6,523 nucleotides of DNA, taken from Rhodocyclales bacterium. GTDB taxonomy: Bacteria; Pseudomonadota; Gammaproteobacteria; Burkholderiales; Rhodocyclaceae. The notes under the pieces are model-generated. The model searched no databases, had not been told where the DNA came from, and worked only from the letters and a program-made list of their open reading frames with translations. Positions 1-5,947 of the stretch are shown here, in pieces (the first letter of the stretch is position 1; every line of letters begins with the position of its first letter). A program made the translations under genes and the position numbers. Location of the stretch: the NCBI GenBank assembly GCA_021286885.1, contig JAJTBM010000172.1, forward strand, positions 1 through 6,523, written 5' to 3'.

Positions 1-143
1 ACGTGATCGGCGACCGGCTCACCGAGATCAACGTCACCAGCCCCACCTGCATGGTGGAGATCACCGCCCAGACCGGCTTTGACGTGCCGGGCGCAGTGAT
101 CGACGCCCTGGAAGCCAGCGCGAGCACAAACGCCCACCCATGA
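1..143 (+). CDS. gshB: Glutathione synthetase, C-terminal end (partial)
   Basis: This is the last 46 residues of an open frame that enters from the left edge (first full codon at base 3) and stops with TGA at 141-143. It reads [20 protein letters not shown] near its start. That closely matches the conserved C-terminal part of the ATP-grasp enzyme glutathione synthetase, where the [13 protein letters not shown] segment contributes to the metal, ATP and glutathione site. The enzyme joins gamma-glutamylcysteine and glycine with ATP to give glutathione in the cytoplasm. The tail after this motif is about the length seen in E. coli GshB, so the end looks intact. The stop overlaps the next gene's start as ATGA, which suggests co-transcription and translational coupling. 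Only the C-terminus is visible, so the rest of the enzyme cannot be judged. Confidence 0.88.
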   Translation, partial: VIGDRLTEINVTSPTCMVEITAQTGFDVPGAVIDALEASASTNAHP

Positions 144-1192
144 AACCCGCCCTCCACCGTCCCCTTGCCGCCCTGCTGGGGGCGGTGGCCCTGCTGCTGG
201 CCGGCTGCGGCCGGGAAAGCATCCATCAGCAGGAATCCTATGTGTTTGGCACCCGGGTCGAGATCCTCACCTGGGACGCCTCCGAAACCGAGAGCCGGGC
301 CGCCGTGGGCGAGGTACTACGGGAGTTCGACCGGCTGCACCGGGCCTACCACGCCTGGGAGCCCTCCGAACTCACCACCCTCAACACCGCGATTGCCGCC
401 GGCAAGCAGCACATTCCCGTATCAGCCGAACTGGCCGCCATGCTGCGCGACGCCCAGCGCATCGCAGCCACTGGCGACGAACTGTTTGACCCGGCCCTGG
501 GCCAGCTGATCGCCCTGTGGGGCTTTCACACCGACACCTTCAAGCCCGTCACCCCCGACCCCAGCGCCCTGGCGGCCCTGATCCGGGCCAAGCCGCAAAT
601 GGCCGACCTGCAAATCGGCGACGACAACACCGTGAGCAGCCGCAACCCGGCGGTCAAGCTGGATCTGGGCGGCTACGGCAAGGGCTATGCCCTCGACCGG
701 GCCGCCGAGATCCTGCACGCCCGGGGGGTGAATAACGCCCTCATCAACATCGGCGGCAACGTCATGGCCCTGGGCAGCAAGGGCGACCAGCCCTGGCGGG
801 TGGGCATCCAGCACCCCCGGGAGCCGCGCCCCCTCGCCACCCTGCCCCTGCGCGATGGCGAAGCGATTGGCACCTCGGGCGACTACCAGCGCTACTTCGA
901 GCTGGACGGGGTGCGCTACTGCCACCTGATCGACCCGCGCACCGGCCAGCCCGCCCGGGGCACCGAAGCCGTCACCATCCTCATCACCCCCCGCGCCCAC
1001 GCGGGCACCCTGTCGGATGCGGCGAGCAAGCCGGTTTACCTGGGGGGCGAGCGCTGGCGCGAATACGCCCGCCGCTTCGGCATCGACCACGCCCTGCGGG
1101 TGGATGCCGAAGGCCACATCCAGGTCACCCAAGCCCTGCGCGACCGGCTCCAGCCCGGCGAGGGCGTGAAGTTCGATAGCGTGGTGGACTAA
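140..1192 (+). CDS. apbE: FAD:protein FMN transferase, ApbE family lipoprotein
   Basis: A 350-residue protein of normal ApbE length. It starts with a lipoprotein signal (hydrophobic residues 9-22, lipobox LAGC, Cys23; Gly at +2, so no Asp inner-membrane retention signal) and should be anchored in the periplasm. ApbE enzymes use Mg2+ and FAD to attach FMN to a threonine of target proteins such as NqrB, NqrC, RnfG or NosR. Visible family motifs are FGTRVEI near residue 36, [27 protein letters not shown] at 174-186, [28 protein letters not shown] and SDAASKP at 292-298. Two deviations occur around the metal site: the usual GGIAKGYA is GGYGKGYA, and the Thr four residues after the conserved Asp (D293) is Lys297. 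The start overlaps the gshB stop (ATGA) and lacks a clear ribosome-binding site, so it is probably translated by coupling. No flavoprotein target gene is in the window. Confidence 0.9.
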   Translation: MKPALHRPLAALLGAVALLLAGCGRESIHQQESYVFGTRVEILTWDASETESRAAVGEVLREFDRLHRAYHAWEPSELTTLNTAIAAGKQHIPVSAELAAMLRDAQRIAATGDELFDPALGQLIALWGFHTDTFKPVTPDPSALAALIRAKPQMADLQIGDDNTVSSRNPAVKLDLGGYGKGYALDRAAEILHARGVNNALINIGGNVMALGSKGDQPWRVGIQHPREPRPLATLPLRDGEAIGTSGDYQRYFELDGVRYCHLIDPRTGQPARGTEAVTILITPRAHAGTLSDAASKPVYLGGERWREYARRFGIDHALRVDAEGHIQVTQALRDRLQPGEGVKFDSVVD

Positions 1193-1235
1193 AGGCCGGG
1201 GCCCCACGCCCCGAGCCCCCTGCAAAAGGGCCGCC

Positions 1236-1267
1236 AGGCCCGATTTCCCGGGTCTGTTCGGGCTTTT
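1236..1267 (+). terminator. Probable intrinsic terminator after gshB-apbE
   Basis: GCCCGA (1238-1243) pairs with TCGGGC (1258-1263). A G-T and an A-T pair can extend the stem outward (1236-1237 with 1264-1265), and the run TTTT (1264-1267) follows. The 14-base loop contains the palindrome CCCGGG. The hairpin sits 43 bases after the apbE stop and ahead of the EIIA gene, so it probably ends the gshB-apbE transcript. The U-run is short, so some read-through into the pts genes is possible. Confidence 0.5.
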
Positions 1268-1291
1268 GTCCCGACGCCCTTGGGATAGAAT
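1264..1291 (+). promoter_or_regulatory. Candidate promoter for the EIIA-HPr-EI cluster
   Basis: TAGAAT at 1286-1291 matches the sigma-70 -10 consensus at five of six bases. The upstream -35 is poor: TTTTGT at 1264-1269 with a 16-base spacer is the best by eye. The position just after a putative terminator supports a separate pts promoter. If used, transcription would start at about 1297-1299, on the EIIA start codon, so the mRNA would be nearly leaderless. It could also be a chance match, with the cluster read from upstream. Confidence 0.35.
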
Positions 1292-1294
1292 GGG

Positions 1295-1681
1295 ATGATG
1301 ATCGGCATTCTCCTCATCACCCACGGGAGTTTGGGCGAATCCCTCATCCAGTGCGCGAGCCACGTCATGAACCGGCGCCAGCCCCAGCTGCTCCAGCTCG
1401 GCGTTGCCAGCCAGGATGACCCCCTCGACGTACTGCCCCTGGCCCGGCGTCTGCTCGGGCTGGTGGACGAGGGAAGCGGCGCCCTCATCCTCACCGACAT
1501 TTTCGGTGCGACCCCCGCCAACATCGCCCTCAAGCTGCGCGAGTCCGGGCGGGTGGAGATCGTGGCGGGGGTCAACCTCCCGATGCTGCTGCGGGCCCTG
1601 ACTTACCGGGAACGCAGCATGGAGGTGCTGGTCAAGAAAACCGTGGCGGGCGCCTGCGAAGGTGTCATCCACATCCGCTAA
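1295..1681 (+). CDS. ptsM: PTS EIIA component, mannose/fructose family (regulatory)
   Basis: A 128-residue single-domain EIIA of the mannose family (PTS_EIIA_man). The N-terminus ILLITHGSLGESL carries the phosphoacceptor His10. LTDIFGATPANIA carries Asp68, equivalent to the conserved active-site Asp of E. coli IIA-Man. VAGVNLPMLLRAL follows as is usual for the family. The length equals the IIA domain alone, with no fused IIB. It should accept phosphate from HPr in the cytoplasm. In betaproteobacteria this protein is found with ptsH and ptsI and usually without a permease, which suggests a regulatory role; its partner is unknown here. Two adjacent ATG codons (1295 and 1298) are possible starts, and neither has a convincing ribosome-binding site. 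The spacing to ptsH is 42 bases. The symbol ptsM follows usage for betaproteobacterial homologues. Confidence 0.9.
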   Translation: MMIGILLITHGSLGESLIQCASHVMNRRQPQLLQLGVASQDDPLDVLPLARRLLGLVDEGSGALILTDIFGATPANIALKLRESGRVEIVAGVNLPMLLRALTYRERSMEVLVKKTVAGACEGVIHIR

Positions 1682-1723
1682 CCACCACGCTTCTACCAAG
1701 ACCAATAACCGAAAGCTCACACC

Positions 1724-1993
1724 ATGCCGCGCCAGGACGCTGAAATCATCAACAAGCTGGGCCTCCACGCCCGCGCCTCCGCCAAGCTCACCCAGACCGC
1801 CAGCAGCTTCAAGAGCGATGTCTGGCTTGAGCGCAATGGCCGTCGGGTGAACGCCAAGAGCATCATGGGCGTCATGATGCTGGCGGCCGCCAAGGGCACC
1901 ACCATCAGCATCGAAACCGAGGGCGAAGACGCCGACACCGCCATGTCCTCCATCCTCGCCCTGATCGCCGACAAGTTCGGGGAAGGCGAGTAA
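1724..1993 (+). CDS. ptsH: Phosphocarrier protein HPr
   Basis: An 89-residue HPr of normal length. The phosphorylation site NKLGLHARASAKL places the active histidine at His15 followed by Arg17. The second conserved segment NAKSIMGVMML has Ser46, the site used by HPr kinase/phosphorylase (HprK). HprK is widespread in betaproteobacteria, so dual control by His15 and Ser46 phosphorylation is likely, although no hprK lies in this window. HPr receives phosphate from Enzyme I and hands it to EIIA proteins in the cytoplasm. The start at 1724 gives the canonical N-terminus; only a weak purine stretch (GAAAG, 1711-1715) serves as a ribosome-binding site. It is followed after 21 bases by ptsI, so the two are almost certainly co-transcribed. 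Confidence 0.95.
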   Translation: MPRQDAEIINKLGLHARASAKLTQTASSFKSDVWLERNGRRVNAKSIMGVMMLAAAKGTTISIETEGEDADTAMSSILALIADKFGEGE

Positions 1994-2014
1994 TCTCCCA
2001 GCCGGAGGTGCTCC

Positions 2015-3736
2015 ATGAGTTTCGCCGTACACGGCCTGGCCGTATCCCAGGGCATCGCCATCGGCCATGCCCATCTGGTGTCCCATGCGCTGCTCGAAGT
2101 CGCCCACTTCACGATTGCCCCCCGGCACGTGGAGTCCGAAGTCACCCGCCTCCACTCGGCGGTGGCCACCGTCAAGGCCGAGCTGACCGGCCTTAAAAAC
2201 GCCACCCTGACCGGCGCCGCCCCCAGCGAGGTGGACGCCTTCGTCGGGCTGCACCTGATGTTCCTCGAAGACCCGATGCTGGTTGATGCGGCTGAACAGC
2301 TGATCCGCACCCGCCGGGCCAACGCCGAGTGGGCCCTGGTGCAGCAGATGGAGCAGCTGGTCGACCAGTTCGAGGCCATCGAAGACCCCTACCTGCGCGA
2401 GCGCAAGGCCGACGTGGTGCAGATCGTCGAGCGGGTGGTGAAGGTGCTGCTGGGCCACCCCGGCCACCTGCCGCCCAAGCGCAAAGATGGGCTGGGCACC
2501 ATCATCGTGGCCCACGACCTTTCGCCCACCGACACCATCGGCTTCAAGGATCACGCGGTGGCGGGCTTCATCACCGACGTGGGCGGCCCCACCGGCCACA
2601 CCGCCATCGTCGCCCGCAGCATGTCCATCCCCGCCGTGGTGGCCCTGCGCCACATCCGCCACGTCATCAAGGATGACGAGATGCTGATCGTGGACGGCAC
2701 CCGGGGCGTGGTGATCGTCGATCCCGACGAGCGGGTGCTCGAAGAGTACCGGCTGCGCAAGGCCGAGCTGGAACTCGAACGCTCCAAGCTCAAGCGCCTC
2801 AAGTCCATGCGCCCGGCCACCCTGGACGGCGAAGAGGTGCAGCTCCTGGCCAACATCGAACTCCCCCCCGACGCCGTACAGGCCAAGGGCGTGGAAGCCG
2901 ACGGCATCGGCCTGTTCCGCACCGAGTTCCTGTTCATGAGCCGCGACACCTGGCCCGACGAGGACGAGCAGTTCGAAGCCTACCGCACGGTGGTCAAGAC
3001 CATGGCGGGCCGACCCGTGACCGTGCGCACCCTCGACGTGGGCGCCGACAAGGAACTCGAAGGCGCCACCCAGCGGGAGGACAACCCGGCCCTTGGGCTG
3101 CGGGCGATCCGCTACTGCCTGGCCGAGCCCAAGATGTACCTGACCCAGCTGCGCGCCCTACTACGGGCCAGCCACTACGGCAAGCTCAAGATCCTGATCC
3201 CCATGCTCGCCAGCAGCACCGAGATCGACCAGACCCTGGTCCTCCTCGAAAAGGCCAAGGCCCAGCTGCGCGAACGCAAGATCAAGTTCGACGAGCACGT
3301 GCCCGTGGGCGGCATGATCGAAGTCCCGGCGGCGGCCCTGTGCCTGGGGGCCTTCACCAAGCGGCTGCAGTTTTTGTCGATAGGCACCAACGACCTGATC
3401 CAGTACACCCTCGCCATCGACCGGGGCAACGAAGCGGTGGCCCACCTCTACAACCCGCTCCACCCCGCCGTGCTGCGCCTGATTCACCAGACCATCCAGG
3501 CGGGGGCCAAGGCCGGGATTCCGGTCTCGGTGTGCGGCGAAATGGCCGGCGACCCGGATTGCGCCCGGCTGCTGATCGGGATGGGCTTGCGCCACTTCTC
3601 CATGCACCCGGCCCAGATTCTGGAGGTCAAGCAGGAGATCCTGCGGGCCGATAGTCTGGATCTGACCGCCAAGGTGCAGCGCCTGCTCAAGCTGGAGGAG
3701 CCGGACAAGGTGCGCGAGGCCGTCGAGAAGCTCTGA
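2015..3736 (+). CDS. ptsI: PTS Enzyme I, phosphoenolpyruvate-protein phosphotransferase
   Basis: A 573-residue classical Enzyme I, close to the 575 residues of E. coli EI and without the N-terminal GAF domain of the PtsP paralogue. It autophosphorylates with PEP and passes the phosphate to HPr. The N-terminal HPr-binding and swivelling domain spans about residues 1-225, with the active histidine in GGPTGHTAIVARS (His195). The C-terminal TIM-barrel PEP-binding domain has GIGLFRTEFLFM, the SIGTNDLIQYTLAIDRGN signature and the catalytic VCGEMAGD motif (Cys507). Most EI proteins have Ser before the active His; here it is Gly194. An excellent ribosome-binding site (GGAGG, 2004-2008) lies six bases before the ATG and supports this start. 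It ends the EIIA-HPr-EI cluster; no EIIB or EIIC follows. Confidence 0.96.
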   Translation: MSFAVHGLAVSQGIAIGHAHLVSHALLEVAHFTIAPRHVESEVTRLHSAVATVKAELTGLKNATLTGAAPSEVDAFVGLHLMFLEDPMLVDAAEQLIRTRRANAEWALVQQMEQLVDQFEAIEDPYLRERKADVVQIVERVVKVLLGHPGHLPPKRKDGLGTIIVAHDLSPTDTIGFKDHAVAGFITDVGGPTGHTAIVARSMSIPAVVALRHIRHVIKDDEMLIVDGTRGVVIVDPDERVLEEYRLRKAELELERSKLKRLKSMRPATLDGEEVQLLANIELPPDAVQAKGVEADGIGLFRTEFLFMSRDTWPDEDEQFEAYRTVVKTMAGRPVTVRTLDVGADKELEGATQREDNPALGLRAIRYCLAEPKMYLTQLRALLRASHYGKLKILIPMLASSTEIDQTLVLLEKAKAQLRERKIKFDEHVPVGGMIEVPAAALCLGAFTKRLQFLSIGTNDLIQYTLAIDRGNEAVAHLYNPLHPAVLRLIHQTIQAGAKAGIPVSVCGEMAGDPDCARLLIGMGLRHFSMHPAQILEVKQEILRADSLDLTAKVQRLLKLEEPDKVREAVEKL

Positions 3737-3761
3737 GGCATGAGCGCAAACGCGGGCTCAA

Positions 3762-3791
3762 GGCCCCAAACGCCCGCCCGGCGCGGGGGCC
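3762..3791 (+). terminator. Weak GC-rich hairpin, possible ptsI terminator
   Basis: GGCCCC (3762-3767) pairs with GGGGCC (3786-3791), and within it CGCC (3771-3774) can pair with GGCG (3780-3783). It is followed only by GGTTTG, so there is no proper U-run. The position, 26 bases after the ptsI stop and directly before the next promoter, is what makes a terminator plausible. Confidence 0.3.
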
Positions 3792-3794
3792 GGT

Positions 3795-3824
3795 TTGACT
3801 TGCGACCGGCCCTCGCGCTACTCT
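3795..3824 (+). promoter_or_regulatory. Sigma-70 type promoter for metX-metW
   Basis: TTGACT (3795-3800) matches the -35 consensus at five of six bases. An 18-base spacer leads to TACTCT (3819-3824), a modest -10 with the key TA and final T. The predicted transcription start is about 3831, three bases before the first helix of the SAM-II aptamer, which independently supports the placement. Confidence 0.6.
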
Positions 3825-3833
3825 GTTGCCCAT

Positions 3834-3891
3834 AGCGCCGATTTGAACCCTTCAGCTTGCGGGCGCTTTAAAAATACGGCTAAAGCGACGG
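3834..3891 (+). ncRNA. SAM-II (SAM-alpha) riboswitch aptamer
   Basis: This leader segment resembles the SAM-II aptamer family, known mainly from upstream of metX and metA genes in proteobacteria. Helix P1 forms between AGCGCC (3834-3839) and GGCGCT (3862-3867). It is followed on the 5' side by the family core GATTTGAA (3840-3847) and on the 3' side by an A-rich stretch and the hallmark GCTAAAG (3879-3885). CTTCAGC in the P1 loop (3850-3856) can pair with GCTAAAG at six of seven positions, which gives the required H-type pseudoknot topology, although the canonical P2 register may differ. The location, between a promoter and a terminator directly before metX, matches the family's usual context. 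Bound S-adenosylmethionine is expected to lower metX expression. The 3' boundary is approximate. Confidence 0.85.
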
Positions 3892-3894
3892 CAG

Positions 3895-3927
3895 CCCAGT
3901 CCGCGACCGTCCGCCGACTGGGTTTTT
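3895..3927 (+). terminator. Intrinsic terminator, riboswitch expression platform of metX
   Basis: CCCAGTC (3895-3901) pairs perfectly with GACTGGG (3916-3922), and TTTTT (3923-3927) follows at once. The loop is 14 bases. It begins a few bases after the SAM-II aptamer and ends 21 bases before the metX start codon, so it cannot terminate an upstream gene and makes sense as an attenuator. GACGG at the aptamer end (3887-3891) is complementary to CCGTC in the terminator loop (3907-3911) and could act as a competing antiterminator. Confidence 0.85.
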
Positions 3928-3948
3928 CGTTTCTGGAACGAGAGAACG

Positions 3949-5070
3949 ATGCACGCACAATCTGTCGGAACCGTGGCGCCTCAAACCGCCCACTTCACCG
4001 AGCCCCTGCCCCTCAAGAGCGGGGGCGCCCTGCCCGAATACGATCTGGTTTATGAAACCTACGGTCAGCTGAACGCCGAGCGCAGCAACGCCGTGCTGGT
4101 CTGTCACGCCCTGTCCGGCTCCCACCATGTGGCCGGCATCGACGCCACCACGGGCGCCGTGGGCTGGTGGGACAACCTGGTAGGCCCAGGCAAGCCCCTG
4201 GATACCAACCGCTTCTTCGTGATCGGGGTTAACAATCTGGGCGGCTGTTATGGCAGCTCCGGGCCCAAATCCATCAACCCCGCCACCGGCAAGCCCTGGG
4301 GCGCAGACTTCCCCTTCGTGACGGTGGAAGACTGGGTGGTGGCCCAGGCCCGCCTGGCCGACCGGCTGGGCATCGGGCGCTTTGCCGCCGTGGTGGGCGG
4401 CAGTCTGGGCGGCATGCAGGCCCTGTCCTGGACGCTCCAGTACCCCGACCGGGTGGCCCATGCCCTGGTGATCGCCTCGGCCCCCAAGCTCACCGCCCAG
4501 AACATCGCCTTCAACGAAGTCGCCCGTCAGGCGATTCTCAAAGACCCGGATTTCCACGGCGGCCACTATTACGAACACGGCGTGGTGCCCGTCCGGGGCC
4601 TCGCCCTGGCGCGCATGGTGGGCCACATCACCTACCTGTCGGACGATGCCATGGGCCAGAAGTTTGGCCGTACCCTGCGCCACGACAAGCCGGTGTTCAG
4701 CTACGACGTGGAATTCGAGATCGAATCCTACCTGCGCTACCAGGGGGACAAGTTCGCCGGCTTCTTCGACGCCAACACCTACCTGCTCACCACCAAGGCG
4801 CTGGACTACTACGACCCCGCCTTCGACTTCAACGGCGACCTGGTAGCCGCCCTGGGCCGGGCCAAGGCCGAGTTTCTGGTGGTGTCCTTTTCCACCGACT
4901 GGCGCTTCTCCCCCGCCCGCAGCCGCGAGATCGTCTACGCCCTGATGCACAGCGACCGCCGCGTGAGCTATGCCGAAGTGGATTGCGCCGCCGGCCACGA
5001 CTCCTTCCTGCTCGACGAGCCCCAGTACCACGCCGTGCTGCGTGCCTACATCGACAACATCCGGTTCTGA
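3949..5070 (+). CDS. metX: Homoserine O-acyltransferase MetX (probably succinyltransferase)
   Basis: A 373-residue alpha/beta-hydrolase-fold enzyme of normal MetX length. It acylates the hydroxyl of homoserine, the first committed step from homoserine to methionine. The catalytic triad is visible: nucleophile Ser152 in [13 protein letters not shown], Asp317 in STDWRFSP and His350 in [22 protein letters not shown] and [13 protein letters not shown] are also family hallmarks. MetX proteins were once all called acetyltransferases, but many proteobacterial members use succinyl-CoA. In betaproteobacteria succinyltransferase activity (metXS) is commonly assigned, but the sequence alone does not let me decide. 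The ATG at 3949 gives the expected N-terminus; the ribosome-binding site is weak (GAGAG, 3940-3944). Expression should be controlled by the upstream SAM-II riboswitch and terminator. metW follows after nine bases. Confidence 0.94.
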   Translation: MHAQSVGTVAPQTAHFTEPLPLKSGGALPEYDLVYETYGQLNAERSNAVLVCHALSGSHHVAGIDATTGAVGWWDNLVGPGKPLDTNRFFVIGVNNLGGCYGSSGPKSINPATGKPWGADFPFVTVEDWVVAQARLADRLGIGRFAAVVGGSLGGMQALSWTLQYPDRVAHALVIASAPKLTAQNIAFNEVARQAILKDPDFHGGHYYEHGVVPVRGLALARMVGHITYLSDDAMGQKFGRTLRHDKPVFSYDVEFEIESYLRYQGDKFAGFFDANTYLLTTKALDYYDPAFDFNGDLVAALGRAKAEFLVVSFSTDWRFSPARSREIVYALMHSDRRVSYAEVDCAAGHDSFLLDEPQYHAVLRAYIDNIRF

Positions 5071-5079
5071 GGAAACATC

Positions 5080-5670
5080 ATGAGCTTGGAACGCTTTGAC
5101 TACGACGTGATCGCCAGCTGGATCGAACCGGGCGAACGGGTGCTCGACCTGGGCTGTGGCGACGGCAGCCTGCTGCGCCACCTGAAAGCCGTGCGCCAGA
5201 TCCGGGGCTACGGGGTGGAGAACAACCCCGAGCGGCTGGTGGCCTGCGTGCGCAACGGCATCAACGTGATCCAGATCGACCTGGATCAGGGCCTGGCCGG
5301 CTTCGACGACGGCTTTTTTGACCACGTCATCATGAGCCTTTCATTGCAGGCCATGCACAACACCCAGGACATCCTGCGCGAGATGCTGCGGGTGGGGCGC
5401 GAAGCCGTGGTGAGCTTCCCCAACTTTGCCTACTGGCGCCACCGCCAGGCTATCCTGAACGGCCACATGCCGGTGTCCAAGAACCTGCCCTACCAGTGGT
5501 ACGACACCCCCAACGTGCGCTTCTTCACCATCGCCGACTTCGAGGTGCTGTGCGAACAGGAAGGCATTGTGATCCACGAGCGGCTGGCTTTCGACGAAGA
5601 CAAGGTCATTCTGGACGAGCCCAACTTTCTCGCCAGCGTGGCCCTCTACCGGCTCGGGCGCAAAGCCTGA
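5080..5670 (+). CDS. metW: Methionine biosynthesis protein MetW, class I methyltransferase fold
   Basis: A 196-residue protein with the size and order of MetW. Motif I of class I SAM-dependent methyltransferases is clear at residues 21-31 (VLDLGCGDGSL), and the acidic residue at the end of strand 2 is Glu47 in GYGVENNPERL. Further typical MetW segments are VIMSLSLQAMHN, VSFPNFAYWRHR, LPYQWYDTPNVRFFTI and DEPNFLASVALY. MetW accompanies MetX in many proteobacteria and is needed for, or enhances, methionine synthesis. Reports in Pseudomonas suggest that it associates with MetX and modulates its activity; no methyl-transfer substrate is firmly established as far as I know. The ribosome-binding site GAGG (5069-5072) overlaps the metX stop, which indicates translational linkage. 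A strong terminator ends the operon 24 bases downstream. Confidence 0.94.
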   Translation: MSLERFDYDVIASWIEPGERVLDLGCGDGSLLRHLKAVRQIRGYGVENNPERLVACVRNGINVIQIDLDQGLAGFDDGFFDHVIMSLSLQAMHNTQDILREMLRVGREAVVSFPNFAYWRHRQAILNGHMPVSKNLPYQWYDTPNVRFFTIADFEVLCEQEGIVIHERLAFDEDKVILDEPNFLASVALYRLGRKA

Positions 5671-5694
5671 GCCGCTCCCCACGCCGCACCGCCC

Positions 5695-5719
5695 AAACCC
5701 GCCACCCGGCGGGTTTTTT
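5695..5719 (+). terminator. Intrinsic terminator of the metX-metW operon
   Basis: AAACCCGCC (5695-5703) pairs with GGCGGGTTT (5708-5716) around a four-base loop ACCC, and the U-run TTTTTT covers 5714-5719. This is a textbook rho-independent terminator just after the metW stop. Confidence 0.92.
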
Positions 5720-5766
5720 CATGGCAGCCTGTCATTCAAAAAACCATAAGGCATTCAATTCGGCGC

Positions 5767-5862
5767 CAAATGCGTATTCATATCAGGCAAAACACCCCTA
5801 CAAATACCTATAAATCATTATCTACGCTCAACGAATTTAACAATCAAATACGCATAAATCCT
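5767..5862. repeat. Three imperfect direct repeats, possible operator array
   Basis: CAAATACCTATAAATCAT (5801-5818) and CAAATACGCATAAATCCT (5845-5862) agree at 15 of 18 bases. A third, weaker relative, CAAATGCGTATTCAT, begins at 5767. The shared pattern is CAAAT-R-C-N-Y-AT-W-M-AT. Start-to-start distances are 34 and 44 bases, roughly three and four helical turns, which puts the copies on a similar face of the DNA. No known regulator motif is recognised; AT-rich chance similarity cannot be excluded for the first copy. Confidence 0.4.
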
Positions 5863-5896
5863 CCAAGACCCGCGACTGGCGAGGCTTTCCGGGAAG

Positions 5897-5926
5897 TTTA
5901 CAATTACCGCCTGTTACATCTGCAAT
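5897..5926 (+). promoter_or_regulatory. Candidate promoter for the choice-of-anchor A gene
   Basis: TTTACA (5897-5902) matches the -35 consensus at five of six bases, followed after 18 bases by TGCAAT (5921-5926), which matches the -10 at four of six. This would give a leader of about 115 bases. No convincing sigma-54 site (GG and GC ten bases apart) was seen, although some PEP-CTERM genes are known to use RpoN. Confidence 0.3.
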
Positions 5927-5947
5927 GCCGACTATTACACACGGCAT
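5925..5947 (+). repeat. Hairpin in the leader of the secreted protein gene
   Basis: ATGCCG (5925-5930) is complementary to CGGCAT (5942-5947) around an 11-base loop, ACTATTACACA. A second small stem, CCC-TTCTAC-GGG, follows directly. There is no U-run, so this is not a terminator. It may be structured leader RNA or a protein-binding inverted repeat. I do not recognise a riboswitch class here. Confidence 0.3.

Noticed and set aside
422..2662. A 746-codon open frame on the minus strand
   Set aside because: It lies antisense to apbE, ptsM, ptsH and ptsI, all of which have clear family motifs. Its translation is low-complexity Gly/Ala/His/Val-rich, as expected from the antisense of GC-rich genes.
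3795..4055. An 86-codon plus-strand frame overlapping the metX start
   Set aside because: It begins inside the metX promoter, runs through the riboswitch and terminator, and overlaps metX in another frame. No ribosome-binding site or family resemblance was seen.
3880..5325. A 481-codon open frame on the minus strand
   Set aside because: It is antisense to metX and the start of metW and also covers the riboswitch terminator. It has the same shadow composition and no recognisable domain.
5496..5813. A 105-codon plus-strand frame running from metW into the intergenic region
   Set aside because: Its first half is an off-frame reading of metW and it crosses the strong terminator at 5695-5719. 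The rest is AT-rich non-coding sequence.
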